Below are positions 23,835 through 35,198 of a stretch of DNA of 64,000 nt, piece after piece. The translations under genes and the position numbers were made by a program. The notes beneath the pieces are model-generated. The model was not told the origin of the DNA and made no database searches. It saw nothing but the letters and a program-made list of their open reading frames with translations. Source of the DNA: Metallyticus violacea (Eukaryota; Arthropoda; Insecta; Mantodea; Metallyticidae); the NCBI GenBank assembly GCA_030762175.1, contig CM060831.1, positions 77,910,001 through 77,974,000 of the forward strand. Direction: 5' to 3'. The stretch's first letter is position 1, and every line of letters begins with the position of its first letter.

Positions 23835-24085
23835 AGCAAGGCTCTAGCAGTTCTTAACCCATTAGCGCAGGGAAGGTTCATGGGTCAAACACTTGGTCGC
23901 TTATGCAAACACTAAAATTAATCTTTACTTTCTAAGAATGTTCCGCTCTTCCATTTCATAATTCATTCCGTTGGTTCTGTTACAGTAAGCGCCAGGGTGA
24001 GCGTTAGGGGCCCCTTCTATGACCCGATGTTTCCCTCATCTCATCCCTTCCTCCCGGAAGTACTATTGTATCCCCTTCCGCCCTA
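23835..24085 (+). mobile_element. SINE-F copy 1 (decayed)
   Basis: tRNA-like head (taggtcagcaaggctctagc, about 23831), then aatctttactttctaagaat-type sequence, attcattccgttgg, and a tail with gtttccctcatctcatccct and tcctcccggaagta. The inverted stretch 61975-62335 has the same blocks in the same order (ttcattccgttggtgg, gtttccctcaccactaccct, tcctcccggagtg). Confidence 0.65.
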
Positions 24086-25026
24086 ACAATCCAATTCAAT
24101 GTAACCCATTATCGTAATAATTGAGGAGTTTTATGTTACTTCAACACATAGTATTTGTGTTTTGAGCTTTTTCCAACAATCAACAGCAACATTGGTGATT
24201 TTTGTTCCATTTATTCTTATCTGTACTATTTGATTGAGTTTTACAAAATTCCAGAAGATGTCCGACATAATCAGCTGTAATGATAGGAAGGATAGCCTAT
24301 ACAGTGACGAAAACTTCATTAATAGCCCCTTCATCTCTCATTGACAACGACTTGAAAAATCACGCAAGAGCAAAGCAGGCTGAGCTTTCAACCGTATTAT
24401 TGTTGACCGGCTTGCTATGTCACAGAAAGCGCACCAGTTCAAATAAACAAATAATTTAATCCAATTAAAATTAACAATACGAGCCAATACATTACTTTTT
24501 AAAAAAAGTTAGCCTTTCAATCTCAATGGATAACTTTCCCCTGTTGCAGAGTTTTTTCAGCAATTGTGAATTAAATAGTGCAAGAAAATTAAAGGTATGC
24601 AAGGGGGAAAAATCGGATCACCGTGATGAAACCTTTCTTTGTTCTTACTAGTATCACCAACTGTCCAGTGCAAAAGATTATAAGTCTGAGGACAATGAAC
24701 CTTCGGAGCTTAAACTGTAAAAGGTGCAGGTGGATCATAAGGTATCACTAGCAGATCTGCATTGACAATAGCAACAAACAGCAATATATTCAAAACATAA
24801 TTATGTGAGGACTATAAAAATACTTTTAGTATTTTTAATAAAATATATGGTGCATTTTTGAACAGTTCGTACATATCAATAAATTAAAAAGTCGTTATTC
24901 CGACATGTGATTGCTTCCTGAAATAAGGGAGTACTATAATTATATTTTTGCAATTGTATGACCAATATGCCTGCACAGTAAATAATTTATTTCAGTGGGA
25001 AAAAGAACATAATTCATCAACTTAAA
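24086..25026. other. No gene recognised
   Basis: AT-rich. No motif recognised. Confidence 0.5.
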
Positions 25027-25040
25027 ACAACAACAACAAC

Positions 25041-25100
<60 letters not shown>
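25027..25100. repeat. Compound (CAA)n(TAA)n microsatellite
   Basis: Five CAA units then about 20 AAT units, the same compound structure as at 18534. Confidence 0.95.
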
Positions 25101-25101
<1 letters not shown>

Positions 25102-25269
25102 GCTTTTCATATTGACAAACGTAACAAAGCGCATAAATTAACAATGCTCACTATAGTTTACATTTAAGGAACACTACCATCAGGGAGATATTGATGAACA
25201 AAATCATTAAAATAAAAATAAAGTTAGCTTAAAAAGTGAAATATGTCTCTTTATTAATTCATGTGTGTA

Positions 25270-25283
25270 CCCCCCCCCCCCCC
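25270..25283. repeat. Poly(C) tract
   Basis: Fourteen C residues in a row. The length may be assembly-sensitive. Confidence 0.9.
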
Positions 25284-25924
25284 GTTTAATGAAATGGGGC
25301 AATTCTAGGCGGAAAATGAGACAAACCACTAACGTTAAAACAATCAAGTATATTATGTTGCTATGCAGATTACTACACAAACGTTAAAATGATTGGAGGT
25401 CTCAATTAGTGCTGGCGCACCATCGCGATGATATGAACTGCCAAAGTGTGGCGTTAAAATTTGATAAGGCCATACTATTACGGTTACTTATATAAGGCAC
25501 TTTCCAGATGTTTATTATCATTTATTTGCTATTCCCGTGTGCACGTGTGCAGCTAGGAGATGCATTTTCTGAGGCATAGGAGAATACTTTTTGTATTCAA
25601 GTCTTGCTTCTCTAGGAGGAAGAAATGAGGCGAGGTATACACCGGACGGCCAGGGTGCAAGCCGTGGAGTGCCTCGATCCTCTCAGAAAGTACAGACGCC
25701 GATGCAGAATCATGTACAAAGCGCAAGCACCAGCCCGCTTTGGCTTGGCACGTTTCGGCCTGTAACCGAATCAACGAAAGAAACGCGAGAGCAGTAAGTA
25801 AAATAATCATCTAAGTAGCCAGGAAAAACAAGGGGGGGGGGGGTCGTGATGGCCGGCCAAACATTAATTGAACCCGAACCTCCCGAACAAGAGTTTTAAA
25901 TGTTACACTCCGCTCAGTATGCCA
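25284..25924. other. Locally GC-rich stretch, no confirmed gene
   Basis: 25615-25790 is clearly richer in G+C than its surroundings. The plus strand from 25624 reads MRRGIHRTARVQAVECLDPL, then an arginine-rich stretch, 46 codons to a stop at about 25762. An antisense open frame of 85 codons overlaps it. Neither shows a known domain, and no splice context can be proven. A G-run follows at 25833-25844. Confidence 0.35.
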
Positions 25925-26112
25925 AGTACCAGTTAAGCCGCGGACTTGAGAGCGGAAGGTCAACATGACCGTCCTCCCCTCCCCTCCAAAATCTTAAGAC
26001 CTGGAAAGTTTCTTTCCTTTAAAAATAATTCCTTTCTCAATATATAATTTCATTTCATGTATCACCAGTGTCCACCGCCTGTGGTGTCTCAGTAGTTAAG
26101 CGGGCGTTAAAA
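25925..26112 (+). mobile_element. SINE-A copy 6, internally deleted
   Basis: Head remnant gttaagccgcggacttgaga, gcggaaggtc and gaccgtcctcc, then directly gacctggaaagtttctttcc, atttcatttcatgtatcacc, gtccaccgcctgtggtgtct and gcgggcgttaaaaac. Same order as full SINE-A copies, with the B box and central part lost. Confidence 0.75.
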
Positions 26113-26865
26113 ACAATTGAAAAAACTTGCCCAGTTAGAAGTTATCCCTTTACAGATCGTAATGCATCATAAATCTCGAGTGCAAGAAGATAATCTTGGC
26201 GAGATTTTTACTGCAGTGTAGCCATTAATTCTTTTTTATTTCTCTTGATTGTGAACATTCTTTCTACGGCTGTACCACAAATAATTAACGTCCATTTGAA
26301 AGTGTATGCATTTTTTGTACGATCTAGAACGCCAAAAACATGTCTAAATAAAAACAAGCATTTTATATCTCTTTGTATATGATCGAAGTCTTGAAAACAA
26401 AATAAATATATTTGGTTAAAATAGCACTTGTATATAAAAGTGAGAAGTCTGTATTATTTACACATAATAGATTATTCCTCGTACAGTATTAAAAAGAATG
26501 GGAGAAGACGCCACAGTAAACATCTCAAACAGGTCTCTCTTTTCATTTTCCGAGATTTCTCATGTCTATCCTACCATGCTGAAGGTATAAAGAAATTTAC
26601 TAATACACTTAAATTACACCATTTCTCAAACAACATAGGTTAGAAGTTTTGTGCGTTTAGTAAGTGTAATGGTTAAAACCACACCATTACAAATTTAGGC
26701 ACAACAGCCGAAAATCCTTCACTACCGATTCAGCTCCAAGAAAGCGAAAGGCTTCCACTGATCAAGTTATTTGTTAAGGACCGGCAGAGCGCGGTTACAT
26801 GCTGCGAACGCCAAGGCCGTATAATGCATTTGCAGATAGCAGCTTGTAGTTAGTTGGGGGGATAC
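26113..26865. other. No gene recognised
   Basis: AT-rich. The short open frame at 26428-26643 has no recognisable similarity. Confidence 0.5.
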
Positions 26866-27120
26866 TGTCTTGCTTTTACGGTGTTCAAAGTATGCACTAA
26901 TTGTTCATTACACAAATATATTCTTGAGGAACGAGTTTTTATGTATGTGAAAGCTGGTTCTTGCAGAGAAGAAATTGCTAGCAATCGCTTTCCAGGTAGA
27001 GAAAATGTTCATCAACTTGTTAAAAAGTTAGGAGAAAAAGGATCTTAATGATAAAAAGTGTTTGAATCGCTTGCCTGTTCTTACGGAAAAAATACAGGAG
27101 TTTCCTACGTCGGCGTTACT
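26866..27120 (+). pseudogene. Tc1/mariner-like transposase N-terminal (HTH) fragment
   Basis: From about 26905 the frame reads LEERVFMYVKAGSCREEIAS then RFPGRENVHQLVKKLGEKGS. A one-step frame change gives NDKKCLNRLPVLTEKIQEF. This is the order seen in the N-terminus of one mariner-like group: a first helix region, then RFPGR----TIH-LVKKL--TGS and DKK--R-RVLTEE. Only the first 80 residues or so remain, with no DDE part. Confidence 0.7.
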
Positions 27121-27455
27121 ATTAGTATTAAATAAGTTTAATTTTATGCTTTCAGTAAAAACATAAACATTAAAATAAAAACAAACTTTAATATATCCCC
27201 CCCCCCTTTTCAGTTGCGACGGCTCCACTTCCCCGGTAGCTATACGCGATGCTTTAAGTTGAAATAAATAAGAAATAAAATGAGGTGAAATGCAAAGCGA
27301 AAAATTCCTGGAAATGGAAAATTCATTCCAGCGTTTGCCTAAGGGACTAAAGAAAACGCAAATGTAAAGTTATCTGGTTTTCGGTCTTTTTATAACAAGT
27401 TTATTACGATCTTTATACAAAGCTAAGGCAAGTGTAATATATACAGACAGGTTTC

Positions 27456-27508
27456 TTGAGTTACGGGCGTAGAGAGCGCGGCTGCGTGCTAGGAGACCCG
27501 TAACTCAA
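27456..27508. repeat. Perfect 12-bp inverted repeat (hairpin)
   Basis: ttgagttacggg at 27456-27467 and cccgtaactcaa at 27497-27508 are exact reverse complements, separated by a 29-bp GC-rich loop containing gcgcggctgcg. Function unknown; it could be the end of a small foldback element. Confidence 0.8.
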
Positions 27509-27509
27509 A

Positions 27510-28047
27510 TAATCTCATTATACAGCTGCTTTTGTAGATAAGGCCTGGGAGTACACATTGTCATAAGCTGAATAATGTATAGGAAATAGACTTGCAATGC
27601 GTTCCAAAAAAAGTCACCTGTGACCAGGAGAAAGATAGAAAAATATGCCTAGATTAGACAGCGTACCAACATGATTAAAGAAAATTAAATGCTTTTATAC
27701 AACGAGCATTGCCGAGATCGTAAAATTACTTATCTACATCTTCATTCGTAACAGTACAAAGTTCAGCAGAAGTATGCAACAGTGTAGAAATATTATCCCC
27801 TACACCTGCAACAAGTAGCGAAAGTTAAGACAAGAAGTTCTGTATTGGAATGCTAGAGGCCTTGTCCGCAGTTGACCTGGAACATCTGACAATAAGACAT
27901 CACCTGTAATATCTCGACACTGCTAGCTTTATTGTATCACAAACGTAGTCTTTTGTTTCTATTAAAAACATGAAAAAGAATCATTTATTTATAAGATTTT
28001 ATTTTGTTTTTTAAAATGTATTATTTTCCCCTTCTGTTTAAATTTTA

Positions 28048-28119
<72 letters not shown>

Positions 28120-28539
28120 TTTAATAATAATGCATCATATGTATATTTGAATAGAAAATAAAGCAAAATATAAACACAACTATTAACATTATATAAGTTC
28201 TGTTGACAGCATTTATGTTACATGTGTTAACAGTTGCAATTTATTTTGCGCCAACACCCTACTCAAAAAATAAAATCGCTTTTAACACTGCATCATACAA
28301 TAATATTTATAAATATATTAAATGTATTCCAGTTACTTGTAAACGTTCTTTATTTCAAGGAAATGGCTCATTAGAAGGAGAATGGAAGAAGCATTGCGTA
28401 AATCTCTAGATAATTTCACTAATTTCGCAGAGATGGCAGTTAGCGGTTTTTAAATACATTTTTGAGGGACAGCATTAAAAATAAAAATTTTATTTTTTTA
28501 ATTTTATATTTTATTATATATCATACTGCTTTAAATGCG
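27510..28539. other. No gene; (TTA)n at 28050-28116
   Basis: Holds a microsatellite of about 22 TTA units at 28050-28116. The rest is AT-rich without recognised features. Confidence 0.6.
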
Positions 28540-28740
28540 CTAATTTTCTCGCGCTGAAAGAAGATATAGATAATAGGTATGTACTTGGACATGCGCAATA
28601 CAAGACGGAATCTAATGTTATTCCAGCCTGGCATGGTCCACTAGAAATCTTAGAAACAATTATGTATTATCACTAATTGCAGTATGGCCTGGTTTCGAAT
28701 CCAACGTGGGGAATGTAAAAATTAAAAATATATGTAATAC
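28540..28740 (+). repeat. Possible dispersed repeat E copy 1, tRNA-like box
   Basis: attttctcgcgctgaaagaa, gacatgcgcaatacaag and attccagcctggc match, in inverted order, blocks at 31605-31725. A B-box-like tggtttcgaatccaacgtgg follows at about 28689. Similarity is moderate with gaps, so this is a tentative old repeat pair. Confidence 0.4.
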
Positions 28741-29645
28741 GTTAAACCTGCTTAAACAGATTAATAATTATCGCATTTTGGAATAAATCAAAGTTAGTAA
28801 CACTGCAGTGATTAATAAACTGTGAGGCACTGAGTGTTATAAAAATAATTTTAGTCATATAGCGAGGCAAAAATTAACTTTATCTGTTCAAATATTATCA
28901 AGATCACCACTAGTAAAGTGAAATATATTCATCATACTTAAATGTTGTCTTCAATATCATTTAGTATTTTGCTAGATGGTGCAAATAAAATGACACTATT
29001 GTCAAAAAAAAAAAAAAGTATATGTTACAAATAAACCTATTGGTATGAAATTATGACTATAAAAATATATAATGTTGTTATTGAAATTTTTAGGAGCTCA
29101 AATGTTTGTTAAATTAAGGTTAAAATTAAGAGGTTACTACCAGGCCACCGGCATTTCTTTTAATTGGATTTTAGCCACTCTTCTTGAAAATTTAGAACTA
29201 TCGTAGAGATATAAAATTTAGTAAAAAAATAAATAAATAAAACATTCGTCATTTTAATTCTTTTCCAGTGAGACTTTACCAATATATAAAGAACAATTTT
29301 GACGGTTTAAATTGAAATTTAAGTACGACTGCTGTTTAGCCCGCGTTAACAAAGAAAGAAAAGAAGGAAAAAGAACAAACCGTTGTTTTCTGAATCGTTT
29401 TGTATATTTACTGCACCAAAAATTAAAGCAATAATTTCTAAGGATATTCTTAAACTTGTTTGTGTCATATAATTATATTTCCTGCAGCTGAATATACCAT
29501 CGTTACTTATTAATATATTTTATCTCATATAATGTTAACGGTATACCCGTTTCACTAAAAGTTTCATTTCTCTGCTCAACATAAAGTTAAAAAATGTTTC
29601 CAGTGTCAATAAACACTAAAGAATAATAAAAGGCCTTTAAATGCA
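28741..29645. other. No gene recognised
   Basis: AT-rich, immediately 3' of the tRNA gene. Nothing else seen. Confidence 0.5.
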
Positions 29646-29649
29646 AGAT

Positions 29650-29655
29650 AAAAAA
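29650..29655 (-). terminator. RNA polymerase III T-run terminator
   Basis: Read on the minus strand, six T residues lie 6 bases after the tRNA discriminator base, as expected for Pol III termination of the tRNA-Arg gene. Confidence 0.85.
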
Positions 29656-29661
29656 TATCAG

Positions 29662-29734
29662 CATCCCTTGTGGGGATCGAACCCACGACCTTTGGATTAG
29701 AAGTCCAACGCGCTATCCTCTGCGCCAAAGGGAC
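29662..29734 (-). tRNA. tRNA-Arg (anticodon UCU), no intron
   Basis: Reads AGA codons in cytosolic translation. The 73-nt sequence folds completely: acceptor GTCCCTT with AAGGGAT (one G-U at the first pair), D stem GCGC/GCGC, anticodon stem TTGGA/TCCAA with loop CTTCTAA (anticodon TCT), five-base variable loop AGGTC, T stem GTGGG/CCCAC with loop TTCGATC, discriminator G. The internal A box (TGGCGCAGAGGATAGCG) and B box (GGTTCGATCCC) are intact, CCA is not encoded, and a T6 terminator follows. No SINE body is attached. This is the only feature in the window that looks functional. Confidence 0.96.
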
Positions 29735-31104
29735 CCGCCTGCTGCCCTGGTGAGCATAACGCTCTCATGTCTGCTGCCAGCTAAATTACCAGTCAGACTC
29801 GAAACTCTTCCAAATTTCGCAGCCACAAAAATTCGCTCCTCGCGAAACTTCCTGCTCCCACCTAATCTGATTGGTAATTCCGTGATGCTTCCCGAATTTC
29901 CGCACTTGATGTCTTTCTTTACAACGGTATAATGCAGCAAGATTATTTGAATGCAACATACGAAAGACGTGTGTAAGCAATAATTGCACCCTTTAAAATA
30001 GCGTATTATTTCGTAAAAGATCAAGCTCAAATACATCTTTTAAAGACAGAAGCAGAATAGAGAATATGTTCAAGCTAATTGAAAGCCATACATTTTCAAT
30101 AGTAATTTTCGTGCTATGTTGGTACCGCGAATATCTCATGATCCCATGCAGCTTTCCACGCGCATGCTTGAATTAGTTTTTAATAATAAAGATAAAATGC
30201 TCACAGAGGTGAATTTGGTGCTTGAAGGAGTGCGTGCAAGAATGGCATAAATATATGGAATGCAATTATTTATCACTGACGCTTCCTTCTCTTATTCCAC
30301 TGCTAACATTTGTTTTAATAAAAGAATTTTATTTTATTTTTATCATACCACTAACTATGGCACGCCTTAAGTAGCAGTGTACCAACTTCACGCGGTGGGT
30401 ATATTTTTAGTTTGCTTTTGTGATATGCGCCTACAATTTTGTAAGGTTAAACACGTGAGCTTACACAAGAACTTTGTTAAAGGAATTAGCCTAGAATAAC
30501 AAAAATGATAATTTTATTACTATTTTACGGTGAATGACTGAGAAAGTCCCTTATTTTTATTCCATGTCGTTTCTTTAATGCGAGTATTAAACAGTTGTGA
30601 AAAGTAAATGAGAAAATATTCCTGAATTTCTTTAGTTATGTCTCCTACTTTTTGTTGCAAGTCATTCGCAGTATGGCGAGATGAACACGGTGGCAGGCAA
30701 TACGAAGGTTAACCAAACCGATGCATCCTTTGGGTTTTGAATCAAATTCTAGTGGAGAGAGTAGAGAGGTAAAGGACATACAGTAGAGAAAGTTCCTTTT
30801 GTCTAATCTTTTTAAAATACTTGAACACCATTCAGCATGTACAGCATTTTTCCGGTACGAAAGTAGAACAACCAGTTTCCTGTCTCATCAATTTCTGTAT
30901 CCTCCGCTCGTCACAATATTTGCTGTCATCAAGGCCATGTTGTAAATAACGTAATGGACCAAATGCAAAGTTTTTATTTACCTCTAAGCTAATTAACATA
31001 TATGTAGCGTTGGAAACCCTCCTTAAAGTATTGTCTTCTTAAGAAGAAAATCTTTTACATACTGTTAATCTTTATTTATCGCCCAAAATCGCAGACTCGT
31101 TTGT
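29735..31104. other. No gene recognised
   Basis: Sequence upstream of the tRNA gene, with overlapping antisense open frames at 29713-30036 that run into the tRNA and are not credible. Nothing else recognised. Confidence 0.5.
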
Positions 31105-31115
31105 TCAGTGCTAGC

Positions 31116-31378
31116 TTTCGGTCCTAGTGGTGGCCTAGTGGTAATCATACTTTCCTCGTAGACCCAAGGTCGCTTGTTCAATTCCGGCGAGGGTCGGTGG
31201 ATTTTTTGACGTAAAATCGTTTGTAAGGCTCTCTTCGGATGCGAAGTACCACCGTGAGACCAATTTCGTAGATTTACAGCACGTAAAAAAAACCCAAGGC
31301 CTAAAAGAAGAGCAAAATTAATTACGCTGATGGCGTGAGATTTCAAAGAGCGACCGTAATGAAAACAAATAAAACAAA
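31116..31378 (+). mobile_element. SINE-B copy 4 with 11-bp target duplication
   Basis: Head ggtcctagtggtggcctagt and B box gttcaattccgg, then ggtggattttttgacgtaaa, gatttacagcacgtaaa, gagcaaaatt and tail gaaaacaaataaaacaaa. Flanked by tcagtgctagc at 31105-31115 and 31379-31389, a perfect duplication. Confidence 0.92.
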
Positions 31379-31418
31379 TCAGTGCTAGCAGAACTTCTGA
31401 AATGGGAAAGAAAAAAAG

Positions 31419-31443
31419 GGGAAAAAAAAAAAAAAAAAAAAAA
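31419..31443. repeat. Poly(A) tract
   Basis: Over 20 A residues. Not adjacent to a SINE tail, so it is probably simple-sequence expansion. Confidence 0.9.
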
Positions 31444-31604
31444 GCATTTTACACAGCCCACACACTAAAACAGTTTAACAACACTCCAGTGTTTAATACG
31501 CAATGTGAAACACTAAGCGGATACAGTTTTATTTCCTTGCGACGGTTTCGTAATGAAAACAGCGCAATTGGTGACATCATTTAAAGATTTATTGTTGATT
31601 TGAT

Positions 31605-31740
31605 GTTTAAAGCCTGGAAATATATCAGGATGGAATAAAATCAATAGTGCTATAAAATCATGTTCTGCGCATGCTCAAATGCATATTGTTACCTATAGTT
31701 TATTTTAGCGCGAGAAAATAGAACATTTTTAAAAAGAAAT
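31605..31740 (-). repeat. Possible dispersed repeat E copy 2
   Basis: The minus strand gives ttttctcgcgctaaaataaa, gagcatgcgcagaacatga and ttccatcctgata-type blocks resembling 28540-28640. Tentative. Confidence 0.35.
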
Positions 31741-31759
31741 TTAATATAATACACATAAA

Positions 31760-32536
31760 AAGTGTAACACTAATAAACGAACGTTCACATTATATTGGAT
31801 TTCTTCAAATAGCACCGATCTAAGTATTTGTTTATATAAATGAATTCTTCTAGGATGTAATGGTTACAGCGGAACTGTAAATAGATGAATGTAACCCTTC
31901 GTATATTCGCAGCAATAAATTCATTTATCCCAGAGACTTGAGCGAACGGTCTTGACACGACCTGCTTCTTTAGCCACACAATATGCAGATTGATTTTTGC
32001 GTTTTGAAACTTTTTTACGTGCAATTGTTTTACTGCACACCTGACAAACTTTGCCATCTGCTGTGAACTCCTTAAACTATCACCTTCCACTGAGTGTATG
32101 AAACAAGCCCGTTGAATGGACAGGTAGCTTCAGACTGTCAGTGTGGGTCAGGGTTCAGTTCAGTTCAGTTCTTATCTACGTATTTTGTTCTGTACTTAAT
32201 ACATGCTACCTACTACATGTTAACGCAGTCAACTTGCCAAGTTCAAAGACGATGTAAAAGTTGCAGGTGTACAACAATACATACATTATTAATGATTTTC
32301 AAAGTAATTATCATTATACTCATTACTGGAGCGCTTAAAAACTTTATACAGTTCATGAAGTGCCCCTCCATTACGGGAAAAAAAAAATAAATAAATAAAT
32401 AAAATAAAATAAAATAAATGTGTATGATGTATCATGGGCAGTGAAAGAAATATTGGGTAAAATTTTTAAACGTAAGAGTTGATGCCCATAAGCGCGAATA
32501 CTCCCCCCCCCCCCAATGAGAATCAACCAATAGTGT

Positions 32537-32572
<36 letters not shown>

Positions 32573-32595
32573 AGGACTCTGTTTTCGACGACAGA
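31760..32595. other. No gene; simple repeats
   Basis: Contains a 101-codon antisense open frame (31785-32090) without known similarity, a cagtt tandem at 32150-32178, an A-rich (AAAT)n/(AAAAT)n block at 32383-32418, a C-run at 32503-32514 and a T-run at 32541-32568. Confidence 0.5.
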
Positions 32596-32599
32596 ACCT

Positions 32600-32876
32600 G
32601 AAAGTGGTTCAGAATGACAGTTTTAGTAAGGATTTCTGGTTCCCTGGATCTCCCGACCAAACCCCTGGTTACTTTTAACTCTGGGGTAAATAAAAAAAAT
32701 ACCGTACACAACACAAATCCACATACGGGTTGAAACAAAACATCCGCTAGGAAATAGCGAAAGTAACTCAACGTGATCTACAGCGAATGGTGGATAGTTT
32801 TAAAAGAGGTGTCAAAAATGTATGGTTAAGACAGTGGCCACTTTCAGCATCTGCTTTCGTAAAGTTGGTAAGTAAA
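32600..32876 (+). pseudogene. Tc1/mariner-like transposase C-terminal relic
   Basis: In shifting frames: NDSFSKDFWFPGSPDQTPGY then LWGK (usual N-VIS---WPPRSPDLTP-D-FLWG), VHNTNPHTG, LKQNIR, then EIAKVTQRDLQRMVDSFKRG and, one frame over, DSGHFQHLLS with a stop at about 32875 (usual GGHFQHLL). The order and spacing fit the last 90 residues of this transposase group. Stops and frameshifts show it is dead. Confidence 0.75.
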
Positions 32877-33157
32877 ACCTTCTAAAATAGCTAAGTTAGC
32901 TGTTGTGTAGTTGTGCCAGCGGCACTCTATGGTACGCGCAGGCGGCAACGAGTGCCACTCTCGCCTGTAGGCAAAACACTAAGTTGGTTCATAGTTTATT
33001 GGGTCGCTCTGTACGTGACTTAACAGGGCTCCTCCTCTGCGAGAACAACGTAAGTAAAATTTATCCCTCAACATTGGAAAGTTCCTTTCAGTTGCTCGAC
33101 TGTGCATTCCAAGCACATCTATTATTAGATAATGTTTCGTAAATACAACCTGATTCC

Positions 33158-33435
33158 ATTTTTTAAATAGTGTTTAATCCCGTTTTTACTATTGAGGCAC
33201 CACAGGCGGTGGACACTGATGATACATGAAATGAAATGATAAATTGGATAAGGATATTTTTTGGAAGGAAATGTTCTAGGCCTAAGTTTAGGATAGGTCC
33301 CCGGCATTTGCCATTATGAGTACTGAGGAAAACCTGGAAAAAATTCCATTCAGGCAGGACGGTCCTGGAGGAATCGAACCCCAGATCTCCCGCTCACGAA
33401 TCCGCGCCTTAACGACCTCGGCCACCCGTGGAGGT
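33158..33435 (-). mobile_element. SINE-A copy 2 with target duplication
   Basis: The tRNA-like head is at the right end (minus strand: gccgaggtcgttaaggcgcg then gggttcgattcc region), and the tail on the left (gtgtttaatcccgtttttac). Flanked by ctgattcc at 33150-33157 and 33436-33443. All SINE-A blocks are present. Confidence 0.92.
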
Positions 33436-33443
33436 CTGATTCC

Positions 33444-34179
33444 TTTCGCTGGCAAGAGGTTAACTATTTATTGTGCTACTTTACATGTTTTAAAAACATA
33501 AGAAGTTCAAAGATTTTATCGATAAAACTCAGATTCTCCATCGTTTGTAAAATATTCGTCAAAGTGATCATTTTTCTTCCTTATAAAATGCAAAAATATG
33601 AAATATATAGAACGACAAAAACCATTACAAATGGGATCATTCAATTCTGTATTACAATCATACGTATATGCAAGGTAAATATGCCTTTGCGAATATATGT
33701 ACAAAATCAGTTAATAGTACATACTATCGTTTCCGTAATGTAATTTTTATCTACACGGCAGGTATTAAATAAATGAGCTGGTCGCACTTTATACGAGTAT
33801 CTTATTTAAGACCAGAAAGAACAAGCCTGCCATGCCTCAGGTTTGATTCAAACAGGAGCTGGCCCTAAACCCTCCACACACGGATGCATTGCCTTTGTGT
33901 CCGAGGAACACACACCTATTGACATTAGACCGCTATTCCTTTCGAGCCAAATACGACATTTTAAGAAGGACGGAAAGCAGCTTTACAGGTTTATTTGTTC
34001 ATTTCTTTCATTTAGTAAACATATAAATGTCAAAGGAAGAACAAGAAAATGAAAAAGACTAAGGCTGCTTAATTAAAAATGATGTGGAATTAAAAGATGC
34101 CAAACGAGGAAATAGGAGCGTAATTTAGCGCCCTGTTTCTGTTTGCAAGAGAAAATTTGAATCCGACGTAAGCAATTAC
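33444..34179. other. No gene recognised
   Basis: AT-rich. The open frames at 33471-33743 and 33843-34052 show nothing recognisable. Confidence 0.5.
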
Positions 34180-34181
34180 TA

Positions 34182-34587
34182 GGGTCATTCAAGATTAACC
34201 GAGATTTTCGCGTGTAAAAAATACATGCATGAAGGACACACCACGATTACTTGAGCCTTTACGACGACATTCGGCGCGTGCGCAGTAGTGTAAATAAAGA
34301 TGGCGGCATCTGTTGCTGGATAATGAACATTCTTGTGAAGGAGAGAGTGAAAAGTGCTGGAATTTGGAGTAGACTGCAAACACTTTATCTCGGGCAAGAG
34401 TGTTAACAGTTCAGAAGGGCGGGAGTTGCAATAAGTGAACCGCACAGACACGCTGGCCCAACCCACATCTTTCTACACCAGGGAACCTCCAAAATGATGG
34501 CAACGGTGTCTGGATGTTCAGGGGCAATACATGTATATGTACATTTCCTGTCTAAACTTCAAATCTCGGTCAACTTTGAACAACACT
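34182..34587 (+). mobile_element. Short non-autonomous mariner element (MITE-like)
   Basis: Inverted ends gggtcattcaagattaaccg-agattt (left) and aaatctcggtcaactttgaa-caacact (right), about 27 bp with several mismatches, 406 bp in all. Inside at about 34493 the plus strand reads MMATVSGCSGAIHVY, a decayed form of the mariner block MATVFWD--GVIHVD, so it is a deletion derivative of a mariner rather than an unrelated foldback. Confidence 0.8.
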
Positions 34588-34589
34588 TG

Positions 34590-35192
34590 TATTACCTCAG
34601 CTAACTTTGTCGCTGTACGTTTGCCCACTAGTGTAGTTGTTGACAAGAAATCGTTGGTGGTTGCGTGAAGCAAAACGAGCGGCGCAGTAGTACAGTCGGC
34701 ACAAAATGCTATAAACTGAGTTTAGCCTGAATAATGAGTGACATATGCATTTGTTATATTACTTTATATACAAGAAAATTATTTCTCCTTAGAGACCTGC
34801 AATATGAGTCGTTCATCGATATAGATACAGTGCTGAATATGACAATTTGGCATAACATGTAAAAATTGAACATCTTTTGAAATAATTAACAACCATTTGT
34901 CTTCATTAATATTATTTCTTAGACCTACTTTCTGTCAAAGGAAATAATGTACTATCTCAAACTAAACATTAAAGATGAACCACCACAGACGCCGTAAAAA
35001 CGACTGCTCTTTAAATATTAGAACTACGAGCAACCCAAAAAATGATCCAGACATTGCTTTGTGCCCTATGTCAACCAGGTGAAAGAAACGCCTAATTTAA
35101 AACATTTTAAAGGATGTTTCGCGTGTTATTGTGAAATCCTAGCACAAAAGTGAGGGGAGTACAATAAATGCAGCTTATTTCTTTTAGCCGTT
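34590..35192. other. No gene recognised
   Basis: AT-rich. Nothing recognised. Confidence 0.5.
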
Positions 35193-35198
35193 TCACGA

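Noticed and set aside
29713..30036. 107-codon minus-strand frame
   Set aside because: It runs into the tRNA-Arg gene and has no recognisable domain; two other overlapping frames exist in the same place.
31785..32090. 101-codon minus-strand frame
   Set aside because: Uninterrupted but without recognisable similarity, signal or repeat context; several frames of this length are expected by chance here.
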